Shown here piece after piece: positions 47,441 through 60,575 of a DNA stretch of 64,000 bases. The stretch comes from Pipra filicauda. Taxonomy: Eukaryota > Chordata > Aves > Passeriformes > Pipridae. Below the pieces are notes generated by a model. The model had not been told where the DNA came from, did not search any database, and saw nothing but the letters and a program-made list of their open reading frames with translations. Position 1 is the stretch's first letter, and each line of letters starts with the position of its first letter. Location: the NCBI RefSeq assembly GCF_003945595.2, contig NW_024104367.1:1877981-1941980 (forward strand), given 5' to 3'. The position numbers were made by a program, and so were the translations under genes.

Positions 47441-49918
47441 CTTGTGATAGGTAGTTATGATAGTTGGTGTAACCAAAAGCAATTACCTCTTCTAGAAAAC
47501 TTGCTCCCATCAAAGAAATTATTTATTTTTAAGGTTTAGAGGCCCAGCTGTTGTTGGAAGGTGTCACCCGATGCTGGAAGTTCGGTGGGAGAAAATAAGA
47601 AAAGGAAAAATATGGAGATCTTCATCTGCAGATATGTTTAATGTAATAATGCATTTTGAGGAAGAAATAGAAAACTTGCAAGTCTTTTAATGTAGACAAT
47701 TCTAGGATGAATAGGAAAGGTTTCAAGGTCACGTGGTTAGAGACAAACTGTGGGGGATAATGATAATGATGACTTTCATGCATTGTTTTACTGTTGATTT
47801 TTTTTGTGTTAGGTAACAAACACATTTAAGCCCCGAGCACGTTTGGATGTTTTCTGAAGTGCCTTAAAACAAAGAGCTGGGCTGCATTTCAGTCTTTGCA
47901 GTGCATAGTCTGGAAAGTTGGCTAGTCTGAGAAATAGCACTGAGGTATGCTTTTAGCTCTGAGGATTTCTTAGAACACAGAAAATTTTCATCAAGGGAAG
48001 AAGCTCATCCCTTTTACGTTTGAAGCAAGTAAATATAACTATTGGTCTGTGCATTTTCAGTCCCTCAAAAGGGGGTCAGTAAAGGTCTCTTCCACATTTA
48101 TTTTTTGTTTTTTCTTGGAAAAGAGTGGAAAAGAAAAGTTTTTATCTGATTTGAGATATTGTATATTTTTCTTAGTAAGATTTCTTATACTTCCCCAGGA
48201 AGGTTTGGCCCCCAAAGAGTCAGATCCTACCTCCCTTAAAACTGTCAGTACTAGATCACAACTTCTCTTATTTAGGCAGAGATGTGAAGGCACATTGAAA
48301 AGAAGCTGAGTTTTCATTTATTTTCTAGACAGAGTGATCTGAATTTTTCAGAACTGAGATGCCCTTTTGCCACTTTGTTCTCTGTCTGGCGCCTGCCTAT
48401 AAATAACAAACCCTTTTTTACATTTTCCTGCTGAACCTCTCAGTAACATCACCTGTATCTGAGCTTGTAGGATGTCACATAGCAGAAAGTCTCACCTGTA
48501 GCCTCCTGTCTTTCCATCCAGCAGGTAAAAGGCCTTTACAGAATCCAGAAATAGGTGCCCGTAAGTTACACTGACAAATGAATGTTTTCATAGAGCACTT
48601 AAATATTGCTTTTCTCTTCAGCATTTTGGGGTCTAGAAGGAGTAACCAAACCATCTGTTTTAGGTGAGACCCCCCCCAACCCAGTGTCCTTTTTCTGACA
48701 GTGGCCAGTAGCGTGAGTCTTTTTATAGGGAATAAAATGTCAAGTCTAAAATACCACTTTCCCAAATCAGTGCCCTTCTAGTTTTGGAAGACCACGTTCT
48801 AGGCACTTTTTGAGCCAGAGGTTGGATCCACAACTTTGTGTTTATTAGGTCAGGCTGAACTTTCTTGGATGGATTTATCTAATTAGTCTTTGAAACCACT
48901 TGTACTTTTCAGTGCCTGTATCACAGATAGGGATTTTTTATGTGTATTTTAAGGCAGCTTAAAGGAGCTCTTATGATTACCTACAGCTGGAACTTTTTTG
49001 TCTACCATAAATCCTTTTCTAAGTGCATAAATCCAATTAGTATTGCTTTTGTTCTATCTGTTGGCATTTTAGTAAACATTTTTGCATCAACATTTTTATC
49101 AACAGGTTTGTACAACAAGCTGTTATTTCAGCTGTTGTGTACAACTGTCCTTTGCTAAGTTTTATAAAAGAAATTTACTAGAGCCTTATCCTCTCATCTT
49201 CTCTTCTTACTGAAGTTGGTGTCAATCCATAGGATGGTTGGTTGTCTTTTGTGTGAAGATGTATCTATTCCACATAATCCTCTATAAAAGATGTCCAAAA
49301 ACTTTTACTGTTTATTCTGAACTAGTTATCAGATATTTCTTGCTATCCGTAATGAACTGACTGGCCTCATTGTTCCTTTTTTCCCTTAAGCTTAGAACCC
49401 TGCTGTTTTCTCTACCTTGTCTTTTGCTGTTGAAGAGACTTGGTTTCTCTCTCCCCTGTTTTCTTTATAGAGTTTTAGATCTGCTTGTGTTTAAATTCCA
49501 GGGCTAATGAGATTTTTGTCAGATAACATTCAGTGCTTGTGTTTTAGGATTGGAATCTCTATTGATTATGCTTTTCATCGTGGCCATGCTGGTGTCCATT
49601 CTGGTTTTTATGTACTTCTTCTTTATCTTTTTCTTTTAGTTCTGAGGAATCTTTCATAATTTTAAGGGGCACCAAATGAGGGTGTGCTGAATCTCTAAGA
49701 GTATTGTCTCTTTTTTCTTTTCTTTTTTTCATTTCCAGCTTCTTCACCTTAAATTGTTGGTGATCTTGTATCTACAATGTTCAGTGTATTTCCTACCAGC
49801 CAGGAGGGAATAATGGGCTTGCTTCAATATTTAATATGGTCTCTCCTCTGGAAGCCTTGTGACTGCATGTTATTCTTTCATGCTTTTCTTATTGTCCATG
49901 TTCTCTGTAGGGCCTCTC
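47441..49918. other. Unique noncoding sequence
   Basis: No gene or transposon recognised. Opposite-strand 86-codon frames around 48049-48317 mirror each other and have no family resemblance. Confidence 0.55.
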
Positions 49919-50340
49919 TTTTTTTTTTTTTTTTTTTTGTCCCCCAGTGATCTTTATTTTACTGGTCTTGTCTTAGTTGTAGCTTGTAAAATGTATTTAT
50001 CTCTAGCTTAGAGACTGTACTTCCAGTTCCTCCTGCCTCCTTGATCCAGTTTTGGAGATACAGTTTCTGATCTCAGCTTCTCTCCTCGCAGAGGCTGTTT
50101 TATGTCTCTTCTTTTCTCCTCTGGATCTTCTGTTTCCCACTTGCGCAGCCATATTTTATTTGCCAAGTTCCGAGCTGTGAACCTTCCTGAGAATTTCATT
50201 TTGAGCACTTGTATTTGCTCCCTTCCATAGACTCTTTCATAACCAGAGGAGTGAAGGTAGGGAGGGAACAGGGAGTGGTATTTTTGGAAGATTTTGACTT
50301 CTCCCCATTCAAACTCCAGCACCAAGCAGTGGCACTGTAG
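49919..50340 (-). pseudogene. Poly(A)-tailed retrocopy (processed transcript)
   Basis: On the minus strand an open frame (50325-50008, no ATG until codon 43, includes RFTARNLANKIWLRKWETED) ends in TAA. A UTR-like stretch and an AATAAA signal (minus, 49958-49953) follow, then 14 bases and an uninterrupted A20 run (T20 at 49919-49938 on +). Signal, spacing and tail are what a reverse-transcribed mRNA leaves. The parent transcript is not recognised, and the 5' boundary is uncertain because no target duplication is obvious. The frame may be partly UTR. Confidence 0.5.
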
Positions 50341-50779
50341 GCTCCTGGTCTCTTAGTGTTTCCTTTTCCTTTTTATATTTTTTTACCATTTTAACATAAT
50401 GGCAAATTCAGAAATTAAAAAACTGTTTGGTTGCAACTAACAGACAAGTACCAGAGAGTGTGTGTCTTACAGATTTTAAGGTACCTGAACTTGCTTTTAA
50501 ATTGCCTATCCATGTTGCCAATGTTCCTTAATATCATAAAATTTATCCTTATAAACCTCAAAGGAAATTGTAAAACTTTTGCAGGTAATGATTTCTTCAG
50601 AGGAAAGTAGGAAGAGTTTTACGAATCCAAAATTTGTTCTTGTTATAAAGGCACTGGTTTTAAGATTATAACATGTTAAGTGTTTCCACTTTTTATATAG
50701 AGCAATTTTTCTGGAAATTGTTGAGCTTTTCCTGTAATGAAAAGCCCTTTAATGGAAAACCTTGCTGCAAGAGATACTC

Positions 50780-51560
50780 TTCAGCTTCATTTGTGGAAGA
50801 TGAAGGGAGGATTACAGAGAAACAATAAGAACAAAAGTGAGGAGAAAATTAAGGCTGTGGGTTTGGTGGCTTCAAGAAGGAGTGAAGGGCCACCATAAGG
50901 AATAAAATCCAAGATACAAAGCAAGGATCAAGAGGCAAGGAAATGCACATGATGGTGTTAGATGTGACGTGTTGGGTGGAGAGGACTGCTCCATACAGGA
51001 ACAGCTTATGTGTCTTGGAAGAAAGGGAAGGACATTTCCAGATTATCAGAGTAGGAAGAGAATTTCAACAGCTGTGAATTTTAACAGGCTGGAAAGGAAG
51101 GCAGTATGTGGGAATTGGAAGCCAGGTAGGAAGGAATTGCAGTAATTGAGACAGAAGATGATCAAGGCCAAGATGAATGATTTAGCTGGTCTGGCAGGAG
51201 GAGTGTTTGATATTCAGTGAATTGCAAAGCAGGGCAGTGCTGGGACCTGCTGAGCATCCAGATGCCACTGGAGCGGGTGGCGTATGGCAAAGGCTGCTGG
51301 AGCACGAGGGTGGGAGTGGCATTCCCAGATGTGGAAAGAGGAGACGTGGGAGGGAAAAGAATCCACTTGTTGCTGGTGTGTGATGTGCTGGGAGGTCTGG
51401 GAGATGCTCTGGCAGACCATGCACAGCAATGCTTGTGTGCAAGTGGCTCATGAACAAATGGCTTGTAGGCAAGAGGAGAAGCACAGAGGTGAGGGCTTGT
51501 GCAGGCGGACATTTTGCAGGTGGGAGAGTGAAATGAGAGAGATGCTGAACAAGTGCTCAG
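50780..51560 (+). other. Purine-rich strand-asymmetric block
   Basis: The + strand is dominated by A/G over some 700 bases, first A/G-rich (about 50790-51150) and then G-rich (about 51180-51560). The pyrimidine-rich complement explains the three overlapping long minus-strand frames at 51162-51512, which look like composition artefacts. It could be an old repeat or simply skewed unique DNA. Confidence 0.45.
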
Positions 51561-54500
51561 AGAGGAGGTTAAAGTTTACCAAAATTTATACCATCACCCC
51601 TTCCTGCAGCAAAGAAAGAGGCTTTTTGGTGGCATCTAATACTATTTCCTCCAGCATGTTTTGATTTTTTAACAAAGTAACTGTGTGCTGTGTTTTCAGC
51701 TGGAGGGAAGTGACATATGGTGTTGTTTAATAATTGAATTTATTTTAGAGCATCGTGTAACATAATTGCCCTGGAAGTATTGTACATATTGCTGAGCTGC
51801 CTCTGAGAATGGGGAGCAGGGCTTGTTTCTTGCCTGTGACTGTGCTGTGATGGTGGTGCTAGATGGCTGTGAGCAGCAGCAAGTCAAATGAGTGATGTTA
51901 AATGATGGAAGTGATTCCATAACCACTCATATCTGGGAAGGGGAGAGATTTTTTTCCTGGCTTTCTCTCTGCGTTTCTTGTCAGCTGGTTGTGACCCTTT
52001 GCCAGTGATGATGAGGCCAAGTTAAGGCACCTGATTGTCACTGACTGTAAATGCAGTGAATATATTCCCAAGCACTTATTATTCTTGACTCCTTTTTGTC
52101 CATTAATAATTTTATTTGTGCAAATAGGGGGGGAAAATGACATTTACTTCACTTACCCTTCCTGTATCTATAAATTTTTCAGAGTGAGCTTTTGCTTAGG
52201 TTCCTTTTGCCCTGGCATCCTGCTTTTAGCAGGGCTGGCAAATGGGAGCACATAGGAAAGTGCTGTAGAGCTGCCTTGGGCAGCACTTGTGGGGGCAGAA
52301 ATGCTCTCCCAGCATGGCTTCTACCCACTGCTCTATCTGTCATTAAAAGACCCTGTGCAATGGGAAGTATCTCCTAGTTTATTCCCAAAAGGAGTAAAAT
52401 GACTTGTGAGCATTGAGACTTTTCCTAGTTTAAGTCTGCTGATATTTTTTTGGACCTGGAAAAAGAAACTTTTATTCTAATTGAATTGTACTACTGCATT
52501 ATTTATTAATGTATTTTAAATTTTTTTTTCATTTTATCTCTTTATAAGATTGAATATGGGCCAGAAACAGCAGGATTGATAGTCTGCCTTGGTAGGATAT
52601 AAATTTTTTATCATATTAGCAATTTTCTTGTCATATTGGTTTTCTCTTTCAGTAGTACAAGGCATTCAAATGTTTATTTTCCTTTTGAGTTATCTGAAAT
52701 AAATTATAATTTAATAAAAGCAAATAGTTGCCTAAAAACAACATTAGGACTGAGGGGAAAGAAAGCTAAGAAATAATTAATATAGAGGTAAAGATTCTAG
52801 TTCTTTTTCTCTTGTTCCCACAGGGTCCCTAAATAGACATTCCATTGCAGAATCTGCTGCAGTTTTTTGCAAGAAATTTCAGTGACCACAATATGGTTCT
52901 TCCTCACACTACTTTGAACCAAGCAGGGATGTTACACAGTTTGTCAAACAGTTTCCCACTCTCTTGAATTTGGGCTTTATTTATTAGTGTATTATTTATG
53001 TTGTATATATGTATGTATTATTTATATACATGTATATTTATACACATTGTATGTATAATTGTATATTATTTATATACACATATCTTTATATATGTAATAT
53101 ATATGTATTACCTGTTATTAATACTATTAACTGCAGCAAATAACTTCATTTGCAGCCTTCTACATTGTGCTCAGTCATAGGTCCTTATAAAGGTGAATTA
53201 ACTCTTTTAGGGGCCATAGTGGAGCAAGTTATGTTGGTTCTACAGTTCAGCTTTGGTTCTTTAGAGCCTCAACTGGTTTTCCTGGTACTCCTGGTTGCTA
53301 GTTCTTTTCATTTAGATGGAATTTCCTAACTGTATTTGAAACTGCTAAATAATTATTTGTATATAATGATTTGGCTCCACAGTGCATTTTTTTCAGTTCT
53401 GAATTATATCTGCAACTGCACTTGTTTTGGGGAAAAACAGTCCTTTTGCTGATCTCTCTCAGGAAAGTGTTTTTGCCAGCAGATGTTTTGGAAGCAAAAC
53501 CAGAAAATCAAAAGCATCAGTCTCTATGTCCATTTTGAACCCATAACCCTATGCCTCAATGGGTTATTTTAGCTTTTAGCTGATGAAAGAGGCAAATAAG
53601 AGAAAAAGAGTAGCTGGCTCCTGCTGTGGAATCACCCCTTCCATCCTTCCCTACCATTTCCTTCAAGAGAAAACGAGAAGGACAATATGGAAGATAGTAT
53701 CTATATCTGTAAAGATTTCTCCAGCAGTTCTTCCAGGCATGGCTGGTGGTCAGTCCCAAATCACACCTACTGTCAGTCTTAGAGAGTGGAATAAGTAGGA
53801 ACTGCTTGCAGTGATGCTCTGGGTGAGACTGCACTGTTCTGGGGAGGAAGGGAGTTTAACCATGTGAACATGAGACGTACCATGGCTCTTACCTGCCTGG
53901 TCAGTTTGTAGTACTTTATACAAATTTAGTGTTTGAGGCCATTAGAGCTCCTTCAGAAAGCTGAATCTCCAATATCTTCCAGGAGAGATTAATTTGTGAC
54001 CTCTTGGAACGAGAAGACCATAAACTTGATCTCCAGGCTCCCTGGTGGGGAGATTCATGCCCAAACACGAGTGACTGGAGTTTCAGTAGGAGGAGGAAAT
54101 GAAATTACATGTCCTGAGAAGTACAAGAGGTTAGAGAATGAAAAGATATATACAAACTGTTGGTTGTAATGTGTATGAATCAGGGACAAACTCCCAAAGG
54201 AAACACTCATAAATCTGAGCAACATACCTGTTCAATTTATTTTAAGCCAAACTGGAGGGTTGGTGGTTGGGCTCTTTGTATTAGGAAAAGCAGCAAAGTC
54301 ACTTCACTTGGTACATTCCTTGAGACTTCAGGAACCTGAAGTCTCAGATTATCTTTGCAGAAATTTTACATAAAATCCATAAAAGAGGGAAGACTGTGCA
54401 TATAATTTCCTACTTCCTGACCCATCTAGAGCTTGCATGGCAGATTAGCATCACATTGCATTGTTTGATGAAGCTGCATTATGGGACACTACTGTTTCCT

Positions 54501-57500
54501 TCTCCCTTTCTACCCAGCAACAACAAAAAAAAACCACTGGAAAACCCCTCAAAACCAATCCACCATTTGGCATCAGAGGCCCAAAGGAGAGTTATTGGAA
54601 GAAAGGCAGTAGGCTGCTATAGGATGTGGAAATAAACAAATCAAGAAATTTATTCCATTCAAAACAGGGTTTGTGATCTGAGTAGTCAAGAAGGTAAATA
54701 ACAACCTTGCGTTTATTAGAGAGACTCTTCATTTGTTTGTATAAGCATCTCAGAAAAATTACATGTATTTTTTTAATTATCTCAGGTGATATTCAGTGAA
54801 GGGAAGATGTATTCAAACAGGAACAATAAGGATAAGATTCATGTTACTCAGTGTATTTGTCTGTATCTAATACTGTTGTATTAGGCTGCCTTTATACTGA
54901 AAGAAAGGCAAAAAATCATTTGTAAGGTCTGAGTGTCTTGGCTTGTGTAGCTGTCTGGATCAGGACCAAAAAATGTCTGTGCCTCCCCACTGACCTTGAG
55001 GGGACCATAGGGATATCTAAAACTGGTAGAAAACAGCTACATTTACCCATCTAAATTCTACCTTAATTACTTCCTGTATTAAGGAACTAAGGGTTTTTTT
55101 CCTGGTTCTGTGAGTTACGGAACACAACACTGGAACATCTCCAACCATACAACATGGTTTAGTGTAACATAACGATGAAATCTTTATAGTTACTAAGAAG
55201 CCAAACAAGGTTTGCACTAGCTACTAATCCAAATGTTGCTTTACATCCTGCTAACAGTCATTGGCATGTGTGCCATACCAGAGCAATATCAGTATATAAA
55301 TGTTTAAATGTTAAAGGGAACGTGGAAGCACAGTGCCTATAAACTATATATGAGACAAAATTGGTAATACTGAAAGGTGAACTTCATTTGAAGGACTCTA
55401 TTTTAATAGTTGCTTTGTACATTATGGTAATTTGGGGAATGTTTTTTTGGTCACAGATAAAATTTCACAATGGAATTTGCTTCTAGGAAACCCAGAACAC
55501 TCTGTAATATTCCTCAACGCATCTGAGGGCAGGATTTGAGGGGCACACAGACTACTAAGCACTGAAATGCGAGCAAGCCCTTGATTCACAATTTTGTGAG
55601 TAGGAAGAGCACAACACACATTGCATTCATAAAGTTATTAAAACTGCAGCATGTTGCATTTAAAGGATATTTGAAAGATGCAGGTTAGTCTTATTGGATC
55701 AGACCCAAACCAGATGGGTTGTTTAATACACAGAATTGAGAGGATGAATAGCTTTGGGGTGTGCCTTGAAATCTGACAGCACAACTACTGTAGTTTGCTC
55801 CAGGAATATTAAAACACTAATTTGTTTTCTGAAAATGTGAAAGTGAATGAAGCTGGCTGCTAAACTGCTGATGTTTGTTTACTTTTCTTTGTCCCCTTGA
55901 TCTTTGGAGGTGTTGGTGTTAGTGCAGATTTGAAGTTGAGTAACTTTCTTTATTATAGTTTATTTTAAATTGTATCCCAGAAATCTCTCAGACAAAGAGA
56001 GATCATTTCCAAAGTAAATGAGATCTCCTGTGCTGAAGCCTCTGTTGACAGCTCTGTAGGGCTCTTTCTAGAGCATTGCAAAAGGTGGCTGGAATGCATT
56101 ATAGTGACTTTCTGTAAATTCAATAATTTTTCTTTTGCTTCCCCTGTAATACCTACTTTCCATTGTTACAGCTTTGCTTTCCAGCAGTGGGTGCCATGCA
56201 TTTTTATGCGATGCAAAGGAATGTAATTAGGAGCAAAAGAAAAAGGAAAATGCTGTATGGGAGGTCTTCTTGTAAGAAGGATTGTTGTTGTCCCATCACT
56301 TCAGGGCCTTCGTCACTACTTAGGACAAAAACATGGGAAAATATGGACCAACTCTTTTCTGTTTCATAAGCTTCAATTCCTCAGCATATTTCCTACCCCA
56401 AAATGAAATATTCAGATGAAACTGTCTTGGCCTCCTAACTTCCTTCTCTTGCTTCCAGTTGACTGCTTAGCCTGGACTTCCTTCACCTCTCTCACTAGGC
56501 TGAATGTCTTACATGACACATGTGGCCACTAAACAGCTGAAGTAAAATATCGTCTGAAATTATGGAGCCAGAAATTATTAAAAAAAACTAAAACATAAAA
56601 TCAACAACCCTAACCTCCTTTATTCTGTGTATTTAAAGCTTATCAAGTTCATTAGCACCTTCTAAATGTCTGCAATATTCAACTTGCCCTTCTGTGGGAT
56701 TCTCCACGTTCTTGTGGCTATAGGAAGGATTCTCACACATGTTGAGCAAGGGGATTATGTGATTTAATGGAGTGTTTTTCTCTTTAATTCCCAAGATTTT
56801 TTTCCTCGTGAGTTGGCGTGTGTCTGAGTTTTAGTGGGTTTAAAATTGCTCTCCTTTGAAGGTTCATTTGGTCAACTGCCCCTGCAATGTACACCAGCTG
56901 TAAAGTGTTCATTGTGACTAATGGTCTCCTTCCAGCAACTTAAAATAGTGCTGCTTTTTCTGTTCACATCTATGAATGCTGGTGAGGATTTTGGAAAGCC
57001 AGCCACAAGGCATAGATATAGGTTGCTCCTATTCAGCAGTAAAAATACTATTGGTATCTTCAAGTTAGACTGTATTTCCATGTGTCTATGTCTCATATAT
57101 AGAAGCAGTATTCTAATATATAGAAATAGCTTTAGTTCTAATATTTGGATTATTTTTTCTTTAAAAAAAGTAAAGGAGAAGCCTAAAATATAGTATCTTT
57201 TTTGAAAGAGTAGAGTTAATAAGTGCTAATGTGGAAAAGTAAATTAGAAAATACCATCCATGAAAAATAGAAGAATTACTTATTTATTTTCCCAAAGTCC
57301 TAATCATTTAATTATTATATGCTATTTGTACAAGCATAAAACCTATAAATCCTGCTAATCCTGCTGAATAACTGCAAGCAACAAGACAAAAAAAAAGGAG
57401 ATTGTACCCAGAAATAACCATCTGTGTAAAAGATGAAAGGAAATTCCTGAATGAGCTGGGGAGGACACAAAAAAAATCAAGGAGATGCTGTGGTTCACCA

Positions 57501-58019
57501 CGATAGGCAGTGATCTCTAACATGTCAACACCTTTGTGAAGCCTTTGTGGGCATCACACCAAGGAAATGCTTGAAGGAGGGAGAAAAGCAACATAACTCT
57601 TCCAAGAGCCAATGGGCAGCATGAGCAACAGCTTGGAAAAAAGCTTGCTTTGAATGCAAACAGATGGGTGGTGGATGTTCTTAGATGCCTGGTAGAGGTG
57701 AGCACAGCCTTCCAGTGCAGAACCGGAGAGGAAAAGACACAGGAGGACAGACTGCAGGAGAGGCTGAGAGCAACAAAATGTGTCAGGCGTTACATTTCCA
57801 TACTTCTTGTGTGACGGCATGAAGTCAGAATTCATTAAAGCCTTTTTATAGGTACAGTAGCAACACCATATGGAAGATTTCTGTCTGGCTGTGGCCACAT
57901 GATAGTCTCTGAAGAATACCATGTGTGTTCAGTATAAAGTCTGTGACACTGAAACTCTAGATGTGTGGAAGGGATATACACACAGAATTAAATTTATCTA
58001 GTACACAAGCAGTTATTTC
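51561..58019. other. Unique noncoding sequence with an AT-rich tract
   Basis: No recognisable gene. The main structure is the AT-rich microsatellite at 52985-53110. Other open frames (53556-53834 -, 56163-56369 +, 57554-57922 -) lack motifs. Confidence 0.5.
52985..53110. repeat. AT-rich microsatellite-like tract
   Basis: Interleaved TATATG, TATTATTTATA and TATACA units across about 125 bases. It is a degenerate dinucleotide and longer-unit simple repeat. Confidence 0.85.
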
Positions 58020-58172
58020 CTGGGAGGGGGTAGTGGATTGACCTTGGCCAGATGTCCCCCCATTCACTGTCTTGTTCCCCTACCTCAACGGGATAGGAGA
58101 AAGTAAGAGATAAAGCTCATGGAGTGAAATAAAGAGAGGGACATCACTCACCAGTCACCACTACAGCAAAGT
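58020..58172 (+). mobile_element. Avian dispersed repeat fragment, probably ERV-related
   Basis: GTAGTGGATTGACCTTGGCC, CTACCTCAACGGGATAGGAG, AAGCTCATGGAGTGAAATAA and ATCACTCACCAGTCACCACT follow, with changes, a repeat block I recall as common in bird genomes ('TTGACCTTGGC...CTCATGGG...AGATCACTCACC'). Classification to a named family is from memory and uncertain. It lies 220 bases upstream of the LTR-like element. Confidence 0.5.
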
Positions 58173-58391
58173 TTATTGAGTGAGGCAACAGTGCCACTGT
58201 CTTATTAACAGATATCTCCAAAAAATACTTGTGTTTCATGTGCTGCTTCTTAACACAGCATGAAACCCAACCTGGGGAAAATGACCACTTCCATTCCCAT
58301 TCGCAAAACTGCCTTTCCAAATGGCCATTGCAGGGAGGCAGGAAGGTGTAGCAGTAAACCTGCATTATATGGGAAAACTGTTGTTTAAACA

Positions 58392-58760
58392 TGTCTTAAA
58401 ATGGCTTTTTGTGGTCTCTTTGCAAACACATGCTTCTTCTTCCCAACACCCCCCACGACAAGTGTTATCCCATGCAGGAATGTCCTGAGGAGATATCCTG
58501 AGGTGTTCTCATTGGCCCCTTTTAACCCCTTCCTATTGGTTGTTAACCCCTTCCTGCAACCTGTAATTGGTTACCCTGTGACTCCTCATAACCCTATAAA
58601 TGTAACCCCCCCAGCAATAAACTCTCTCTTGCCTCCTTTCCACACCCGGTGTGCTGTCTCTGTGGCTGCCATGGGACCACCTGGGTAGGGGGAGGGGAGG
58701 GCACCTCTCCCCTCCAGGCTCAGGACCTGAAGAAACCCCTGGTGCCGGAGTTCCCTTTCC
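58392..58760 (+). mobile_element. Solo-LTR-like element
   Basis: The U3-like part has three inverted CCAAT boxes (ATTGG at 58511, 58535, 58566) and a duplicated TTAACCCCTTCCT (58522-58557). A TATAAA box (58595-58600) follows, then AATAAA at 58616-58621 and a GT-rich downstream element (GGTGTGCTGTCTCTGTGG). TATA and AATAAA are only 15 bases apart, so the polyadenylation signal precedes R, as in many ERVK-type LTRs. A TGGTGCCGGAGTTCCC motif at about 58740 is reminiscent of a primer-binding site, but does not follow a clear CA terminus. Boundaries are approximate and no retroviral coding region is seen nearby. Confidence 0.65.
58595..58621 (+). promoter_or_regulatory. TATA box and polyadenylation signal of the LTR-like element
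   Basis: TATAAATG and AATAAACTC with a C-rich spacer. Together with the upstream ATTGG boxes they form a compact RNA polymerase II promoter and poly(A) module. Confidence 0.6.
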
Positions 58761-59468
58761 CTATCCACCTCAAGCCGTTGGAAATGGTTCCTCAGATGGA
58801 AATGGAACTAGAACTGGGCCGCCCCACGCCATGGGGGGAAAGGGATCCAGAGGAAGGAAAAGGAGTCTCTCTTCATCATCATTACAGAGGTTGCATTAGG
58901 TGTGGTAGATCCCATTGTTGAATTAACCTCTTCAGTCTGCACAGAACAGCATGGAGGAGCAGCCTTGGATGAAAACTCCCAGTCTGAATTTCATATCTCT
59001 AAATGGATAAAAACCCGCCTGCCCAAACATCTGTAAACTCAGGAATGCAAATAAACCAAAACATGGGTTTGTTGCTGCCATTGTTGATAAATATCAAAAT
59101 ACTCTAATTCCACCAAACCAGGGAGTGTTTGGAGCTCTCCATCATGTGAAGCCCAATTCAAAGCATAAGATATAATAAGAAAACAAATGCAAGTCTCGGT
59201 GCAGATTGCAGCTCTGGGGCTGAAACCTTTTCCATTTTCAGTTCAGCTAATTGGTTTCCAATTGCCTCTTTCATTTCACTGCGTCCAAATGCTCATTTTC
59301 AAATCTGGGAGCAACTGCATTACTAACTCTGTAAAACAGAAATATTTTTATTTAGCTTGTTGATTATCTGAAGCATTTTTCTGGTATCAGTGAACTTAGA
59401 GCTGCTTATGACACTGACAACTAGAGTTACTTGATTTACATTACTCCTACAAAATGTAAACCTAAAAG

Positions 59469-59493
59469 GTTCCAGTTGGTTCCAGTTGGTTCC
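59469..59493. repeat. Tandem repeat, 10-bp unit, about 2.5 copies
   Basis: GGTTCCAGTT repeated twice followed by GGTTC. A minor local duplication. Confidence 0.9.
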
Positions 59494-60536
59494 TCCTCTG
59501 TTGTAGTCATGTTGTAAGTTTGTCACTTGAAATTACCATCAAGGCAGGACAAATAACTTGATGTCAAAAATGTTTTAGATTTGAAAGGCATTTGCATCAA
59601 GGAATGATGCAGGTTTTGCAGGCTGTCTACACCCATATGGCGTGTCACACACGTCCCTCAGATGCATGTGTTTGATGTGTCTTCTAATCGGCTCTCCCCT
59701 GCCAGCCCAGAATAAGAATTATTTACAGGTTTGTTATGGTAGACTCTGGACATTTTTATTTGTTTCCTAGGTATTTTCGTGCTGAAGAAGACTTGTTATT
59801 TGGACTAGAGGTTTACCCCAGTGCCCATGTTTTCGGTTGGCCGGGCTGAGGTTGTCTGTGCCCAGCCTTCATGACCTGCTCTGTGCCTGCTCACACCACT
59901 GAGCTCTGTGTGAACTTCAGAAGTTCTTACTTGAACCAGCGAGCTCTTGACTCCCATTTCAGTCTCATCAGGGAAGATAAAATGCATCAATTAAACTTGA
60001 TATATTTAATGTAGAAGCAAAGCTGAGCACTAGTAGCATCTGAGGTAGTATTAACCACAAAAATAAGAACAGCACTAATACAGTTTATGAGCTGAAGATT
60101 GTTAATATTTCCCTGAAGAAACTTTTACATTTTTGTTTGCCTGATTTGTGATGCTCTCCTCTTTCATGTTAATATTCCAGTTTTCTCTTTTACTTAACTA
60201 CCTGGAGAATGTCTGATGAGTCCGTTTATGTTTAACTGAGTACTTAGAAGAATTAATACTCTCAAAGGTAATTATGTTTTAAAATTAGCTGATTTTTATT
60301 TTAGTTCTTCTGTCTAATAAGTTAGATGGCAGCAATAGTAAAATTACCATTGTGTTTTCAATCTCCTCTTCTCTTAGCTGGCCATGTTACTTACAAAGAA
60401 GCCTTTGTTAACCAGCAAAATTTCGTTGTTCAAAGGCAGCACACATCATGTACAGTGCATGAAATTCAGTCTCTTTTCAGTTATCTTATGTAACAGCATT
60501 ATGGAAATCTGGATAAAATCTGAATATGGTAATCCA

Positions 60537-60575
60537 AAAATATATATATCTATATCTATCTGTTTTATATATACC
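60537..60575. repeat. TA/TATC microsatellite
   Basis: ATATATATATCTATATCTAT then CTGTTTTATATATA, a degenerate simple repeat. Confidence 0.85.

Noticed and set aside
51162..51512. Three overlapping minus-strand frames (up to 116 codons)
   Set aside because: The strand is pyrimidine-rich, so stop codons are depleted. Overlap in several frames indicates composition, not coding.
58401..58921. Several open frames inside and after the LTR-like element, one ending in a CxxC/HC-like peptide
   Set aside because: They overlap each other across the promoter and poly(A) module and show no convincing Gag or other retroviral similarity.
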